Assembly (NCBI RefSeq): GCF_001282945.1
Contig: NZ_CDMG01000009.1
Location: 287,504-351,503 of the forward strand
Origin: Helicobacter ailurogastricus
Lineage (GTDB): Bacteria; Campylobacterota; Campylobacteria; Campylobacterales; Helicobacteraceae
DNA: 64,000 bases
Direction of reading: 5' to 3'
Part shown: piece after piece, positions 9,954-18,689 of the stretch
How the letters are laid out: the number at the start of each line of letters is the position of its first letter
Numbering within the stretch: the stretch's first letter is position 1
The notes under the pieces: generated by a model
What the model saw: only the letters and a program-made list of their open reading frames with translations
What the model was told of the DNA's origin: nothing
The model's database searches: none
Translations under genes and position numbers: made by a program

Positions 9954-11145
9954 GGCTGTCCTTATTTTTTGGAATCAAACAATCTTGGCAAAAAGGGGCA
10001 TTGATGGCGGCCTTTAGGGCGTTTAAAGACAAAAAGCCCACACTATCCGCCCCGATATATGCGGCCTCGCCCCCTTGCGCGCTCAACAATTCGTTTTTGG
10101 CGGGGATGTCAATGCCCCACAAACAGGGAGATAGAATGGGCGCAGCGCTGAGGAGCAAATAGACACGGCCAGCGCCCGCCTCTTTTAGCATTTGCACCAC
10201 GACCTTGCTCGTGGTCCCCCTCACAAGCGAGTCGTCTATCAAAATAATGTCCTTACCTTTTAAGTCCTCTTGGACAAGGCTGAATTTTTGGCGAGCTTTG
10301 CGCTCTCTGCTCTCTTGTGTGCTCTCTATGAAGGAGCGCCCCACATAGGGATTAAGGCTTATTAGGGGGGCAAAGTCTAAACCTAGCTCTTTGGCATAAG
10401 CAAGAGCGGCCAGTGTCCCGCTGTTGGGGATAGGCACGACAAAATCCGCTTGTAAGGGGTGTTCTTGGGCTAGAGCTTGCCCGAGTTTGGTGCGCATGGC
10501 ATAGACGCTTTGGCCAAACACGACACTGCTAGGGTGGCTGAAATAAATGGCTTCAAACACACAGGGGCGGGGCGTGGGCCGGGCTAAAAGCATTGCGCCC
10601 GTCTTTGTATAAAGTGTAGCGGGTGGGATTTCTTGGATGTCTGTAACGCCCAAGGCTTGCAAGGTGTAAGTTTCGCTAGCCAAAGCAAACCCACTCCTTA
10701 AAGCCCCCACAAATAGGGGGCGATAGCCAAAGGGGTCGCGCACGGCGATTAAGCGATTGGGGGTTAAAAGCAAAAACGCATAAGCCCCTTTTAGCGTGGG
10801 GGTAATTTCTTTTAATTTAGCTTCTAGGCTCGTTGCTTGGGCGCGATCTAAAGCTTTGGCGATGAATTTGGCGGGGGTTGTGCTATGGTGTAAATTACCG
10901 CAAAAGGCGATGGCTAGGTGGTTGTTAGCGTAAAAATCGTGGTGCGCGCCCAGCACTTGCCCAAGTGCGTGGGGGGCAGGGGTGAAAAAATCTTTAGGGG
11001 CGCAACTTAACAGCCCGCAAGATCGCTTAAATTCTAGTTTGGTATGGGCTGTGGCTAAAGCGATGCCTTCTTGGGCGCGGTGCTGTAAAGAGAGCAAAGC
11101 TTGGTGAGCTAAAGCGGGAGTGGCGCACGCAAAAAGTCCAAACAT
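9946..11145 (-). CDS. purF: Amidophosphoribosyltransferase (PurF) with a degenerate glutaminase domain
   Basis: 399 residues, clearly shorter than usual PurF (about 470-505). PurF makes phosphoribosylamine from PRPP in the first step of purine synthesis. The C-terminal PRTase half is intact: NPYVGRSFI near 265, the PRPP loop [13 protein letters not shown] at 301-313, and [12 protein letters not shown] near 363. The N-terminal half aligns from SLQHRAQEG (19-27) and GYRPLFVG (140-147). However, the nucleophile Cys is Phe2 (MFGLFA instead of MCGIFG), the HNGNL loop reads FCGNL at 81-85, and the HxRY Arg and SDTE Asp are absent. A stop codon lies in frame just upstream, so no other start restores a Cys. 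I infer an ammonia-dependent enzyme. It lies between arsS and hemB. Confidence 0.85.
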   Translation of the reverse strand: MFGLFACATPALAHQALLSLQHRAQEGIALATAHTKLEFKRSCGLLSCAPKDFFTPAPHALGQVLGAHHDFYANNHLAIAFCGNLHHSTTPAKFIAKALDRAQATSLEAKLKEITPTLKGAYAFLLLTPNRLIAVRDPFGYRPLFVGALRSGFALASETYTLQALGVTDIQEIPPATLYTKTGAMLLARPTPRPCVFEAIYFSHPSSVVFGQSVYAMRTKLGQALAQEHPLQADFVVPIPNSGTLAALAYAKELGLDFAPLISLNPYVGRSFIESTQESRERKARQKFSLVQEDLKGKDIILIDDSLVRGTTSKVVVQMLKEAGAGRVYLLLSAAPILSPCLWGIDIPAKNELLSAQGGEAAYIGADSVGFLSLNALKAAINAPFCQDCLIPKNKDSHV

Positions 11146-11151
11146 GGGTTT

Positions 11152-12417
11152 TCACCCCCCCTTTTTGGGCAATTTAGAAAAGAGATTCCCAAATTCTTGC
11201 AAAATGCACCCATGGATGGTGAAAATATTGCGCTCGTCCTCATAAGCATAGCTTAAATGCAATTCCAAAGTGTCTAGCGCGCTTTTGATGATGTACATGC
11301 CCAGCCCAAAGCCGTGCGCATCGCTGGGGTTTTCGTGGTGGAAGTAGGGCTTGAAGTAGTGTATCAAATCCTCTTTTAAAGGCGCACCCCGATTAGAGAT
11401 GACTAAATCCTTGCCACTGACTTCGATCTTCACTTGCCGATCGGGGCTGTATTTTAGGGCGTTGTCTAGCAGGTTTTTAATCACTAGGCTAAAAAGCTCA
11501 AAATCGGTTTCAAGGCTGTAATTGGGCAAGTCTGCCAAAATACAAGTGCTGTTATGTTCTAAGAGCAACATGTTTTTGACATGCTCGACAAGGCGGTCCA
11601 TTAAAAACATCTCTTTGGTGATTTTGTAATTCTTTGAAGAGAGTTGCTCGATGCGGGCAAATTGCTCGATGAGAGCATTGAGCCGTTTAAAAGTGGTCAA
11701 AAGCCTCTCTTTTTGCAAAGGATTATCCACCATTTCCGCCACAATCATGCCTTTTGTGATGGGGGTACGCAACTCGTGCATGATGGCCCTTAAAAATAAA
11801 ATGCGCGACTCGTTCATGCCCTTAATTTTTTTAATGGCGTTGTCAAAAGCTAAAGCCAAATCCCCGATTTCATCTTGCTGATCGATTTTGCACTCTATAT
11901 TCATCTCTCCGTTTGAAAAAAGATGTACCTTTTTGCGCAACTCATTGATGGGGATAAAGCCTTGCAGCATGAATATAAAAATCATGGTGATCAAAAATGC
12001 CCCCACAGAGATCGCAAGGTAGTAGTTGCGGTAAGAAGTTTTTTGAATCTCTTTATATAAAACCGTGTCGCCCTGACTTTTAAGGGAGATGAAAATTTTA
12101 TTGCCGACTTTAATGATGTGGGCTAGGGGGTTTTCGTCGTTTTCAATTTTGCCCTTTTGCTTGGCTAGGATTTCGTGCAACTCTTGTGGGGTGATCTCTT
12201 GAAAGCCCAACTCGTGCAAATAGACTTCAGCAGAGTAGCGGTTGCTCTTGTCGGCGAGAACCTGGTTGATAGTGGTGATGAATTGTTGGTGGCGGATTTG
12301 GGTTTGAAAATTCTCGTGGTCGATTTGCGAGCGGATAAAGTAGTAAGAGAAGGCCGCAAAGCTTGTGATCGAGATCACAAACAAAAAGACAATCTTGCTA
12401 AAGATTGAAAAAGGCAT
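11152..12417 (-). CDS. arsS: Acid-sensing sensor histidine kinase ArsS
   Basis: 421 residues. There is a transmembrane segment at residues 7-28, a periplasmic sensor loop of about 110 residues, a second membrane segment near 135-153, a HAMP linker, the dimerisation helix with phospho-acceptor MHELRTP near 212, and an ATPase domain with the N box NLLDNALKYS near 315 and G box GFGLGMYI near 370. It matches H. pylori ArsS (HP0165), which senses low pH through histidines in the sensor loop and controls urease and other acid-response genes. It follows arsR without a gap and purF lies 6 bp downstream. Confidence 0.92.
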   Translation of the reverse strand: MPFSIFSKIVFLFVISITSFAAFSYYFIRSQIDHENFQTQIRHQQFITTINQVLADKSNRYSAEVYLHELGFQEITPQELHEILAKQKGKIENDENPLAHIIKVGNKIFISLKSQGDTVLYKEIQKTSYRNYYLAISVGAFLITMIFIFMLQGFIPINELRKKVHLFSNGEMNIECKIDQQDEIGDLALAFDNAIKKIKGMNESRILFLRAIMHELRTPITKGMIVAEMVDNPLQKERLLTTFKRLNALIEQFARIEQLSSKNYKITKEMFLMDRLVEHVKNMLLLEHNSTCILADLPNYSLETDFELFSLVIKNLLDNALKYSPDRQVKIEVSGKDLVISNRGAPLKEDLIHYFKPYFHHENPSDAHGFGLGMYIIKSALDTLELHLSYAYEDERNIFTIHGCILQEFGNLFSKLPKKGG

Positions 12418-13098
12418 CTAAAACTCGAGTTTGTAGCCAACTCCGCGCACAGAGATGATGTGCTTAGGTTTTTTAGGGTCTTTTTCGATCTTAGAGCGCA
12501 GACGGCCAATGATGACATCGATGCTCTTATTGGAGCTCTCAGGGTTGATCGACTCGGATTCAATGGCGATCGACTCCCTAGAAAAAACATAGCCCTTTTT
12601 GCTGATTAAAAGCGTGAGAATCTCATACTCTGCTCGCGTGAGCTCGAGTTTTCTATTTTGCATATAGACCTCTCTAGCATCGTGATCGATTCTAAAAAGG
12701 GTGTTCTTGGCCTGCACTTCGCCCCCTTGCAGGGGTTTTTTATTGTAGCGGCGCAATAAAGATTGTATGCGGGCTAAGAGCTCTTTAGGGTCGTAGGGTT
12801 TGGGGATGTAGTCGTCTGCCCCGCACTCTAGGGCTTCCACTTTGTCGTTAAGGTCGTTTCTGGCTGAAGAAATGATGATGGGGATGTCCTTTTGTTTGGA
12901 TATGCGCTTGCACACCTCTAGGCCATCTAGGTTAGGCAAGGTCAAATCGAGTAACAAAAGGTCGTATTGTTGGGTGGTGGCGGCGCTGATGCCCGTGTAG
13001 GGCTCATCGCAATTCACCACTTCAATGCCATGCCGACCTAAAAATTCACTCAAAATCTCGGCTAACTCGACATCATCTTCTATCATAAGTATCTTCAT
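12418..13098 (-). CDS. arsR: Acid-response regulator ArsR (OmpR/PhoB type)
   Basis: 226 residues from ATG at 13096-13098, 8 bases after AAGG; a GTG nine bases upstream is possible but overlaps that site. Receiver domain: acidic pair EDD at residues 8-10, phospho-acceptor Asp in [12 protein letters not shown] near 52, Lys in [10 protein letters not shown] near 102. The DNA-binding winged helix ([37 protein letters not shown]) fills residues 130-226. It partners with ArsS and corresponds to H. pylori HP0166, an essential regulator whose phosphorylated form controls acid genes. It is the first gene of the five-gene run to yebC. Confidence 0.94.
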   Translation of the reverse strand: MKILMIEDDVELAEILSEFLGRHGIEVVNCDEPYTGISAATTQQYDLLLLDLTLPNLDGLEVCKRISKQKDIPIIISSARNDLNDKVEALECGADDYIPKPYDPKELLARIQSLLRRYNKKPLQGGEVQAKNTLFRIDHDAREVYMQNRKLELTRAEYEILTLLISKKGYVFSRESIAIESESINPESSNKSIDVIIGRLRSKIEKDPKKPKHIISVRGVGYKLEF

Positions 13099-13162
13099 CA
13101 CACGCACCTTAACAAAGAGCTAACAAAAACCAAATGCTAACATAAAATCGATAAAAACCCAA

Positions 13163-13444
13163 TCAATCTTTGAAAGCCTTGAGCCTTTCTTGTACCATGT
13201 AAAGCTGATATTGCAAATAATTCACCACGAGGTCTAGCTTCATCGGTAAGTTCTTGGTTTGGGGAGACTTAAGCCCCTCAAAGAGTAAAAGGGTCTTTTG
13301 TTCCAAGTCTTTTAAAAACTGCTGTTCTTCTTGCAAAACTTTGGGGCTTTGGCGAGGGGGCGGGATTTTGGCTACGGGCTGGGGCTTATGATCGACTTGC
13401 TCGATCTCATCTAGGGCTTGGGATATGATGTTTTTTAGTTCCAT
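13163..13444 (-). CDS. Small hypothetical coiled-coil protein
   Basis: 93 residues from ATG at 13442-13444, overlapping the end of the gene upstream; a GTG four codons earlier is the alternative. No signal peptide. Residues 45-93 are predicted helical, with the segment EQKTLLLFEGLKS followed by a second helix ending in VQERLKAFKD. This helical pattern resembles the C-terminal part of Campylobacter CiaD-type proteins as I remember them, which is a weak hint only. It lies just upstream of arsR on the same strand (64 bp gap) and is cotranslated with the TPR-like gene. Function unknown. Confidence 0.7.
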   Translation of the reverse strand: MELKNIISQALDEIEQVDHKPQPVAKIPPPRQSPKVLQEEQQFLKDLEQKTLLLFEGLKSPQTKNLPMKLDLVVNYLQYQLYMVQERLKAFKD

Positions 13445-13749
13445 TTGAGTAACCACTCTTCGATTGTTTGTAACTCTGCTGGGCTTGTGGCTTGGATAAA
13501 AAGGGACTGCATGTTTTGGATTTGGAAGCGCTGCAAAGGGGCGTATTGGCTCAGATTCGCCGCAGGCTTGGGCTTTGCTAGCGCGGGCTTAGTGGGCGCT
13601 TTTTGCCCCAGCGCACTTAAGCGTCTGTGGCTTTGCAAAGCCTGTTTGTGGTGGGGGTCGTTTTTTAAAATGCTCTTATAAATTTGTAAGGCCTCCAAAA
13701 CACGCCCTTGTAATTCATACACACCAGCTAACGCAATCGCTTGTTCCAC
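13435..13749 (-). CDS. Small TPR-containing hypothetical protein
   Basis: 104 residues. Residues 2-45 form one tetratricopeptide-like helix pair (ALAGVYELQGRVLEALQIYKSILKNDPHH), followed by an Ala/Pro/Lys linker at 52-70 and a C-terminal helical part. Such proteins usually mediate protein contacts. It has no signal peptide. The start overlaps a region with divergent promoters shared with the kefB-like gene (TATAAT at 13783-13788 reads well on both strands). It overlaps the next small gene by ten bases, so the two probably act together; the role is unknown. Confidence 0.75.
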   Translation of the reverse strand: MEQAIALAGVYELQGRVLEALQIYKSILKNDPHHKQALQSHRRLSALGQKAPTKPALAKPKPAANLSQYAPLQRFQIQNMQSLFIQATSPAELQTIEEWLLKWN

Positions 13750-13782
13750 GCAAAAAACCTTAATTGTTTATTCAACTTATTA

Positions 13783-13788
13783 TATAAT
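13783..13788 (+). promoter_or_regulatory. -10 box in divergent promoter region
   Basis: TATAAT with an AT-rich upstream stretch lies 66 bp before the kefB-like gene. The surrounding sequence TTATATAATAAG is nearly palindromic, so the minus-strand TPR gene can use the same spot as its own -10. This is a sequence match only. Confidence 0.5.
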
Positions 13789-13853
13789 AGCCCCTTTTAA
13801 TAATTGCTTTTGTGGCAGGATTTTTAAAAAGGCGATGGTGAGGGCGCAAAAAT

Positions 13854-15092
13854 ATGGAAGCACATGCGCTGTATGTGGTTGTAGCTGGATTGGGTCTTAG
13901 TGTAGTGAGCGGTCTTTTGCTTAAAAAGATCGAAATGCCCGTGATCATTGGTTATATTTTAACCGGACTTATCATCGCCGCCCTTTTTCACATCCAAGAC
14001 TTCGAATCGCTCTCAGAGATTGCAGATTTTGGGATTGTATTCTTGATGTTTATGATTGGGCTTGAATTTAACTTCGACAAGCTCAAGACCATGAAACAGG
14101 AGGTCTTGCTCTTTGGCGGGTTGCAGGTGGTCGTCACCTCTGCCTTGCATGTACTCTTTGGTTACTTTGTGATGGGGTCGTCTTGGGGTTTTTCCTTTGT
14201 CGTGGCCATGGGCTTTTCGCTCTCCTCGACAGCAATTGTGCTGAAATTCTTTGAAGAGAGCAAGCAGTTAAACACCCCTGTGGGCAAAATTGTGGTGGGG
14301 ATTTTAATTTTCCAAGACATCGCAGCGATCCCTATCTTGCTGATTTTAATGCTCATGGGCGGGGGGAGTGACCACTTTTTAGGCTTGCTGATTAAAACCA
14401 TTGTGTCCTCAGCGATCATCTTAACTTTATTGCTCTTGCCGGGAAAATTGGCCGCCACGAGGATTTTAAGCCTAGCGGCTGAAAGCCGTTTGCCTGAAAT
14501 TTTTATGGGTACGATTTTGCTGATTGTCTTTGGGGCAGCCAGCCTGAGCCACTTTTTTGGATTCTCCATGTCTTTGGGGGCGTTTGTGGCAGGCATGGCA
14601 ATCTCTAAGTCGCGTTATCGCATCCGCGTTCAAGAGGAATTTGCTCCCCTTAAAGACATTTTTCTAGGGCTTTTTTTTGTTACGGTGGGCATGCAAATCC
14701 ATTTAGGGTTTTTATTTGAAAACTTCTTTGCTGTGATTTTCTTGCTGAGTGTCGCCATGTTTTTAAAAACGGGGGTTTTGTATGTTGTTTTGCGCATCTT
14801 TAGGGATAGTAAAAGCGCCTTAAAGGCTGCGCTTTCTTTGGCTCAAATCGGGGAGTTTGCTTTGGTGGTGTTTTTGAGCGCGAGCAAACGTAACCTTTTG
14901 ACGCTGCAAAAACACGAAGGGGTTTTGGCCTTTTTGCGCGACCACGACATCATCCATGTGGGGGCAAACGACATCCAACAATTCTTGGTGCTGATGATCA
15001 TTTTTTCCATGCTCATCACCCCCTTTATTTTGAAATACTTAGACTCTATGGTGGATTTTTTCACCAACAAATTTAACAGGAACAAGGCTTAA
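13854..15092 (+). CDS. kefB: CPA2-family cation/proton antiporter (KefB/GerN-like)
   Basis: 412 residues with about 12 hydrophobic membrane spans and nothing after them, so the TrkA-N regulatory domain of E. coli KefB is missing. The conserved family residues are seen in SLSSTAIVLKFF near 122-135 and GILIFQDIAAIPILL near 150-160, where the QD pair is typical of K+ efflux/antiport members. The membrane domain ends with IGEFALVVFL near 335. It should exchange K+ or Na+ for H+ in the inner membrane, a useful task during acid stress. H. pylori has a similar short protein annotated KefB. ATG 13854 was taken as start. Confidence 0.88.
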   Translation: MEAHALYVVVAGLGLSVVSGLLLKKIEMPVIIGYILTGLIIAALFHIQDFESLSEIADFGIVFLMFMIGLEFNFDKLKTMKQEVLLFGGLQVVVTSALHVLFGYFVMGSSWGFSFVVAMGFSLSSTAIVLKFFEESKQLNTPVGKIVVGILIFQDIAAIPILLILMLMGGGSDHFLGLLIKTIVSSAIILTLLLLPGKLAATRILSLAAESRLPEIFMGTILLIVFGAASLSHFFGFSMSLGAFVAGMAISKSRYRIRVQEEFAPLKDIFLGLFFVTVGMQIHLGFLFENFFAVIFLLSVAMFLKTGVLYVVLRIFRDSKSALKAALSLAQIGEFALVVFLSASKRNLLTLQKHEGVLAFLRDHDIIHVGANDIQQFLVLMIIFSMLITPFILKYLDSMVDFFTNKFNRNKA

Positions 15093-15097
15093 CATCA

Positions 15098-16252
15098 ATG
15101 GTGCAAATTGGGATTGTGGGCTTGGGCTGTGTAGGCTTGAGCGTAGTGGAGATTTTAAACAAACACGCCGCCTTGTTGGAACAAAGGTGTGGGCACGCCC
15201 TAGTGGTGAAAAGGGGAGTGGTTAGGGACTTAGCCAAAAAACGCCCTCCCGTAGATTTTGCTCTAAGCGCTAGCGTGGATGACCTTTTAAACGACCCGGA
15301 CATTAACTTAATTGTGGAACTTAGCGGGCAGGTGGATTTGGCTTATCAATTAGCTAGGCATGCTTTAAAGCAGGGCAAGGGTTTTGTTACGGCAAATAAG
15401 GCGATGCTTGCCAAACACCAAGAATTGATCCACCAACCCATCGGCTTTGAGGCGAGTGTAGGTGGGGGCATCCCTTTAATCAAGGCCCTTAAAGAAGGCT
15501 TGTCTGCTAACGCCATCCTTAGCATAGAAGGCGTGTTAAACGGGACTTGTAACTTTATATTAGAGCAAATGGACTTGGGGCAAAGCTTTGAAGTTGCCCT
15601 ACAAAGGGCGCAAGAGTTGGGCTACGCAGAGGCCAGTGCCCACCTAGACACCAGCGGACAAGACAGCGCCCATAAACTGCTTATTTTGGCATCCCTTGCC
15701 TTTGGCGGCAAGATCGCCCTTTCAAGTGTAGAGGTGCGCGGCATTGAGGGAATTGCTAACGCCGACTTGGCGCACGCTAAACGCTTGGGTTGTTGCGTCA
15801 AACTTTTGGCCCAAGCGCACCAAGAGAAGGGGGGATTAACTTTAAGCGTGGGCCCGGTTTTGTTGCCACAAAGCCATTTGCTTGCACAAGTTAAGGGGGT
15901 GATGAATGGGGCCGTTGTGGTGGGCGATTCTGTGGGGGAGACCTTTTACTATGGAGCGGGGGCGGGGGGCGTGGCCACAGCTAGCGCGGTGGTGGGCGAT
16001 ATTGTAGATTTTTGCAAACAAAGACACACCACACAGCCAAAAAACTTGCCCCCAATCGCTTTATCCCCCAAAGCCCCGAAACCGCACTATGTCCGCCTAG
16101 AGCAGGCCATGCCTAAAAACATCCCCGCCACTTTGCACTTTTGCGCGGGCCAAAGCCACATTTACACAACACAACCCACCAACACACAGGACCTACAAGC
16201 AAGTTTGGCGCACTTGGGCGCAGGGGCGCAGATTTACCCCCTTTTGGCGTGA
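15098..16252 (+). CDS. hom: Homoserine dehydrogenase
   Basis: 384 residues, somewhat shorter than the roughly 420 of other epsilonproteobacterial enzymes because the C-terminal ACT-like part is short. It reduces aspartate semialdehyde to homoserine on the way to threonine and methionine. The NAD(P) site GIVGLGCVG is at residues 4-12, FVTANKAMLAKH near 95 holds the catalytic Lys, and GVLNGTCNFIL near 147 plus DTSGQDSAHK near 185 (catalytic Lys/Asp) are family signatures. The stop overlaps yraN (GTGA). The hom-yraN-trxA-trxB order is that of H. pylori. Confidence 0.94.
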   Translation: MVQIGIVGLGCVGLSVVEILNKHAALLEQRCGHALVVKRGVVRDLAKKRPPVDFALSASVDDLLNDPDINLIVELSGQVDLAYQLARHALKQGKGFVTANKAMLAKHQELIHQPIGFEASVGGGIPLIKALKEGLSANAILSIEGVLNGTCNFILEQMDLGQSFEVALQRAQELGYAEASAHLDTSGQDSAHKLLILASLAFGGKIALSSVEVRGIEGIANADLAHAKRLGCCVKLLAQAHQEKGGLTLSVGPVLLPQSHLLAQVKGVMNGAVVVGDSVGETFYYGAGAGGVATASAVVGDIVDFCKQRHTTQPKNLPPIALSPKAPKPHYVRLEQAMPKNIPATLHFCAGQSHIYTTQPTNTQDLQASLAHLGAGAQIYPLLA

Positions 16253-16584
16253 ATGCACAAGGTCAGCTGGCTGAAGATTTGGCCTGTGCGTATTTGCAAG
16301 AACAGGGGTGTGCGATCGTTTGCCGTAACTTTTTTAGCCCCTTTGGCGAGATAGACATCATCGCCTTGAAAGATGAGGTGTTGCATTTCATCGAGGTTAA
16401 AAGTCGGACCGATGGTGAGCCGCTTGAGGCCATCACACCGCGCAAATTACAAAAAATCCAAAAAACCATTGCGCTCTATTTCCAAGAAAACCCCAGCGAT
16501 CTGCCCTTCTGTATCGATGCGCTCACGCTTAAGGGGGCGTTACCAAATTGCCAGATTGAGTGGATACAAAACATGGTGTTTTGA
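16249..16584 (+). CDS. yraN: YraN/UPF0102-family putative endonuclease
   Basis: 111 residues from GTG at 16249, which overlaps the hom stop; a longer frame upstream only reads through hom. The restriction-endonuclease-like core is visible as GEIDIIALKDEVLHFIEVKSR near residues 35-55, with the D-(x)n-ExK active-site pattern. The N-terminal helix GQLAEDLACAYLQEQGCAIV is also typical. The family occurs widely and is often linked to recombination or DNA repair, but its function is not established. It sits between hom and trxA as in H. pylori. Confidence 0.9.
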   Translation: MNAQGQLAEDLACAYLQEQGCAIVCRNFFSPFGEIDIIALKDEVLHFIEVKSRTDGEPLEAITPRKLQKIQKTIALYFQENPSDLPFCIDALTLKGALPNCQIEWIQNMVF

Positions 16585-16601
16585 CACCTAAAGGCAGGCT
16601 T

Positions 16602-16621
16602 TATAATCCATGTTATACAAT
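16602..16621 (+). promoter_or_regulatory. Two possible -10 boxes for trxA
   Basis: TATAAT at 16602-16607 and TATACAAT at 16614-16621 lie 30-50 bp upstream of trxA. Either would place the transcription start so as to leave a short leader ending in the AGGAG ribosome site near 16641. Sequence match only; Helicobacter sigma-80 promoters mostly depend on the -10 box. Confidence 0.5.
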
Positions 16622-16650
16622 GCAGGTCTATTCAAAAATTAGGAGAATTA

Positions 16651-16968
16651 ATGTCAGGTTATATTGAATTGACGGATAAGAATTTTGATTCAGAAACCAA
16701 GAGTGGGGCTGTAGTGGTGGATTTTTGGGCACCTTGGTGCGGGCCTTGTAAAATGCTCTCCCCCATCATTGACGAGTTGGCCAGCGAGTATACCGGCAGG
16801 GCCAAGATTTGTAAAGTGAATACGGATGAGCAAGAGGAATTGTCCGCCCGCTTTGGCATCCGCAGCATCCCCACCGTCTTATACATGAAAGATGGTCAAG
16901 TACTCAACCAAACCGTGGGCGCTCTCTCCAAACAATCTTTAAAGGACAACATTGACAAACTCCTCTAG
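16651..16968 (+). CDS. trxA: Thioredoxin
   Basis: 105 residues, classic thioredoxin size. The active site WCGPCK is at about 31-36, [11 protein letters not shown] forms the usual strand, and the cis-Pro is in IPTVLYM near 75. It reduces protein disulfides in the cytoplasm and is recycled by TrxB, coded directly downstream. A consensus AGGAG precedes ATG 16651, consistent with high expression. It is the main thioredoxin; a second, Trx2, is coded at 53614. Confidence 0.97.
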   Translation: MSGYIELTDKNFDSETKSGAVVVDFWAPWCGPCKMLSPIIDELASEYTGRAKICKVNTDEQEELSARFGIRSIPTVLYMKDGQVLNQTVGALSKQSLKDNIDKLL

Positions 16969-17911
16969 TGTGCCCCTGCTAGACCTAGCGATCATCGGTG
17001 GCGGTCCGGCGGGGTTGAGCGCAGGGCTTTACGCCACAAGGGGAGGGCTTAAACAAGTCGTGTTGTTTGAAAAGGGCGCGCCCGGGGGGCAGATCACTTT
17101 TAGCAGTGAGATTGAAAACTACCCGGGGGTGCGTGAGATCGTGAGCGGGTTAGATTTTATGCAACCTTGGCAGGAGCAATGTTTTCGCTTTGGGCTTAGG
17201 CATGAAATGGCTCTTGTTACCCAAGTTAAATCTAAGGGGGAGCATTTTGCGATTCACACCGATGAAAACAAAGTTTTTCACGCTCGAAGTGTCATTTTAG
17301 CCACGGGTGGCAAACCCAAGCGGGCGGGCATTAAAGGCGAGGACACTTTTTGGGGCAATGGGGTGAGCACTTGCGCAACTTGCGATGGTTTTTTTTATAA
17401 AAATAAAGAAGTGGCGGTTTTAGGTGGGGGAGACACGGCCTTAGAGGAAGCCCTTTATTTGGCTAAGATTTGCACTAAGGTCTATCTTGTCCATCGCCGC
17501 GACACTTTCCGCGCCGCCCCCATCACCCTAGAGAAAGCCCAAAACAATCCCAAAATTGAGTTCATCACCCCCGCCGTGATCGAGGAAATCAAGGGCGATG
17601 CGAATGGGGTAAATGCTGTGGTGTTTAAGAACACCCACACGGGCGTGGTAAAAGAGCTGGCTGTGCCAGGGATTTTTATTTTTGTGGGCTATGAAATCAA
17701 CAACGAAGTGTTAAAACAGGAAGACAAAAGCATGTTGTGTGCGTGCGACCCTTATGGAGCTGTTGTGGTGGATTTGGCAATGAAAACGAGCGTGAAAGGT
17801 TTCTTTGCTGCCGGAGATGTGCGCACACAGGCGGCTAAACAAGTGGTGTGTGCGGCCGGGGATGGGGCTACGGCTGCGCTCTCGGCCATTGCCTATTTAG
17901 AGGGGCATTGA
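16952..17911 (+). CDS. trxB: Thioredoxin reductase
   Basis: 319 residues from TTG at 16952, 5 bases after AAGGA and inside the end of trxA; GTG at 16970 is the other option and would start close to the conserved [14 protein letters not shown]-binding [17 protein letters not shown] is at the N-terminus, the redox-active CATC ([12 protein letters not shown]) near 145, the NADPH site [15 protein letters not shown] near 162, and FAAGDVR near 290. It passes electrons from NADPH to thioredoxin. dapB starts right after its stop. Very close to H. pylori TrxB. Confidence 0.96.
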   Translation: MTNSSSVPLLDLAIIGGGPAGLSAGLYATRGGLKQVVLFEKGAPGGQITFSSEIENYPGVREIVSGLDFMQPWQEQCFRFGLRHEMALVTQVKSKGEHFAIHTDENKVFHARSVILATGGKPKRAGIKGEDTFWGNGVSTCATCDGFFYKNKEVAVLGGGDTALEEALYLAKICTKVYLVHRRDTFRAAPITLEKAQNNPKIEFITPAVIEEIKGDANGVNAVVFKNTHTGVVKELAVPGIFIFVGYEINNEVLKQEDKSMLCACDPYGAVVVDLAMKTSVKGFFAAGDVRTQAAKQVVCAAGDGATAALSAIAYLEGH

Positions 17912-18685
17912 ATGCCACAATTACAAGTGGGGATTTTTGGGGCGAGTGGAAAAGTGGGGGGCTTGTTGGCCAAAGAGATACACAAACACCCTCACCTAGC
18001 CCTTTCAAGTGTCTTTTTGCGCCAAAATCTGAGCTTACAGCTTGCCCAAATCTTGCCCCAAGAAACCTTTGTTACCAACGATGTTGAACAATTCACCGCC
18101 CATTGCCAGTTTGTGATCGACTTTTCCTCTCCCAAAGCCTTAGACATGCTCTTGCAAGCCTTGCTTAAAAACCCCCTGCCCCTTGTCTGTGGCACGACTG
18201 GCTTACAAGAGCAATGGCAGACCTTGGCTGAACTTAGCCAAAAAGTTCCCGTTTTATATGCTTCTAACATGTCCCTAGGTGTAGCGGTGTTAAACGAAGT
18301 GGTGGGGGCGGTGGCTAAGAATTTAGCCCACGCCGACATTGAGATCACAGAGATCCACCACCGCTATAAAAAAGACGCGCCCAGCGGGACAGCCTTGACT
18401 TTAGGGCAAACTTGCGCCCACGCGCGTGGAGTGGATTTTAAAGAAGTGTGCCAAGAACACAGAGAGGGCTCACGCAAAGAGGGCGAAATCGGTTTTGCGA
18501 GCTTGCGCGCTGGCGATGTTGTGGGACGGCACACTGTGGGCTTTTATTTAGACGGGGAATACTTAGAATTAAGCCACACCGCCACAGACCGCACCATCTT
18601 TGCTAAGGGGGCGCTCGAGGCGGCTAAGTGGCTGTCTGCCCAAAAACCCGGGCTTTATAACATCCAAGACATTTACCGCTCTTAA
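17912..18685 (+). CDS. dapB: 4-hydroxy-tetrahydrodipicolinate reductase
   Basis: 257 residues. It performs the second committed step of diaminopimelate and lysine synthesis with NAD(P)H. The nucleotide loop GIFGASGKVG is at residues 7-16, CGTTGL near 92, and ASNMSLGVAVL near 118. The signature EIHHRYKKDAPSGTAL near 150 carries the catalytic His and Lys. GEIGFASLRAGDVVGRHTV near 190 completes the family pattern. It abuts trxB with no gap and converges with the OYE gene, 4 bp apart. Confidence 0.95.
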   Translation: MPQLQVGIFGASGKVGGLLAKEIHKHPHLALSSVFLRQNLSLQLAQILPQETFVTNDVEQFTAHCQFVIDFSSPKALDMLLQALLKNPLPLVCGTTGLQEQWQTLAELSQKVPVLYASNMSLGVAVLNEVVGAVAKNLAHADIEITEIHHRYKKDAPSGTALTLGQTCAHARGVDFKEVCQEHREGSRKEGEIGFASLRAGDVVGRHTVGFYLDGEYLELSHTATDRTIFAKGALEAAKWLSAQKPGLYNIQDIYRS

Positions 18686-18689
18686 AGGG

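Noticed and set aside
14162-14596. 144-residue minus-strand frame opposite the kefB-like gene
   Set aside because: It is the complement of a membrane protein gene and shows no start signal or domain.
16141-16248. Longer start for yraN inside hom
   Set aside because: The extra 36 residues come from another frame of hom; the GTG overlapping the hom stop fits the family length.
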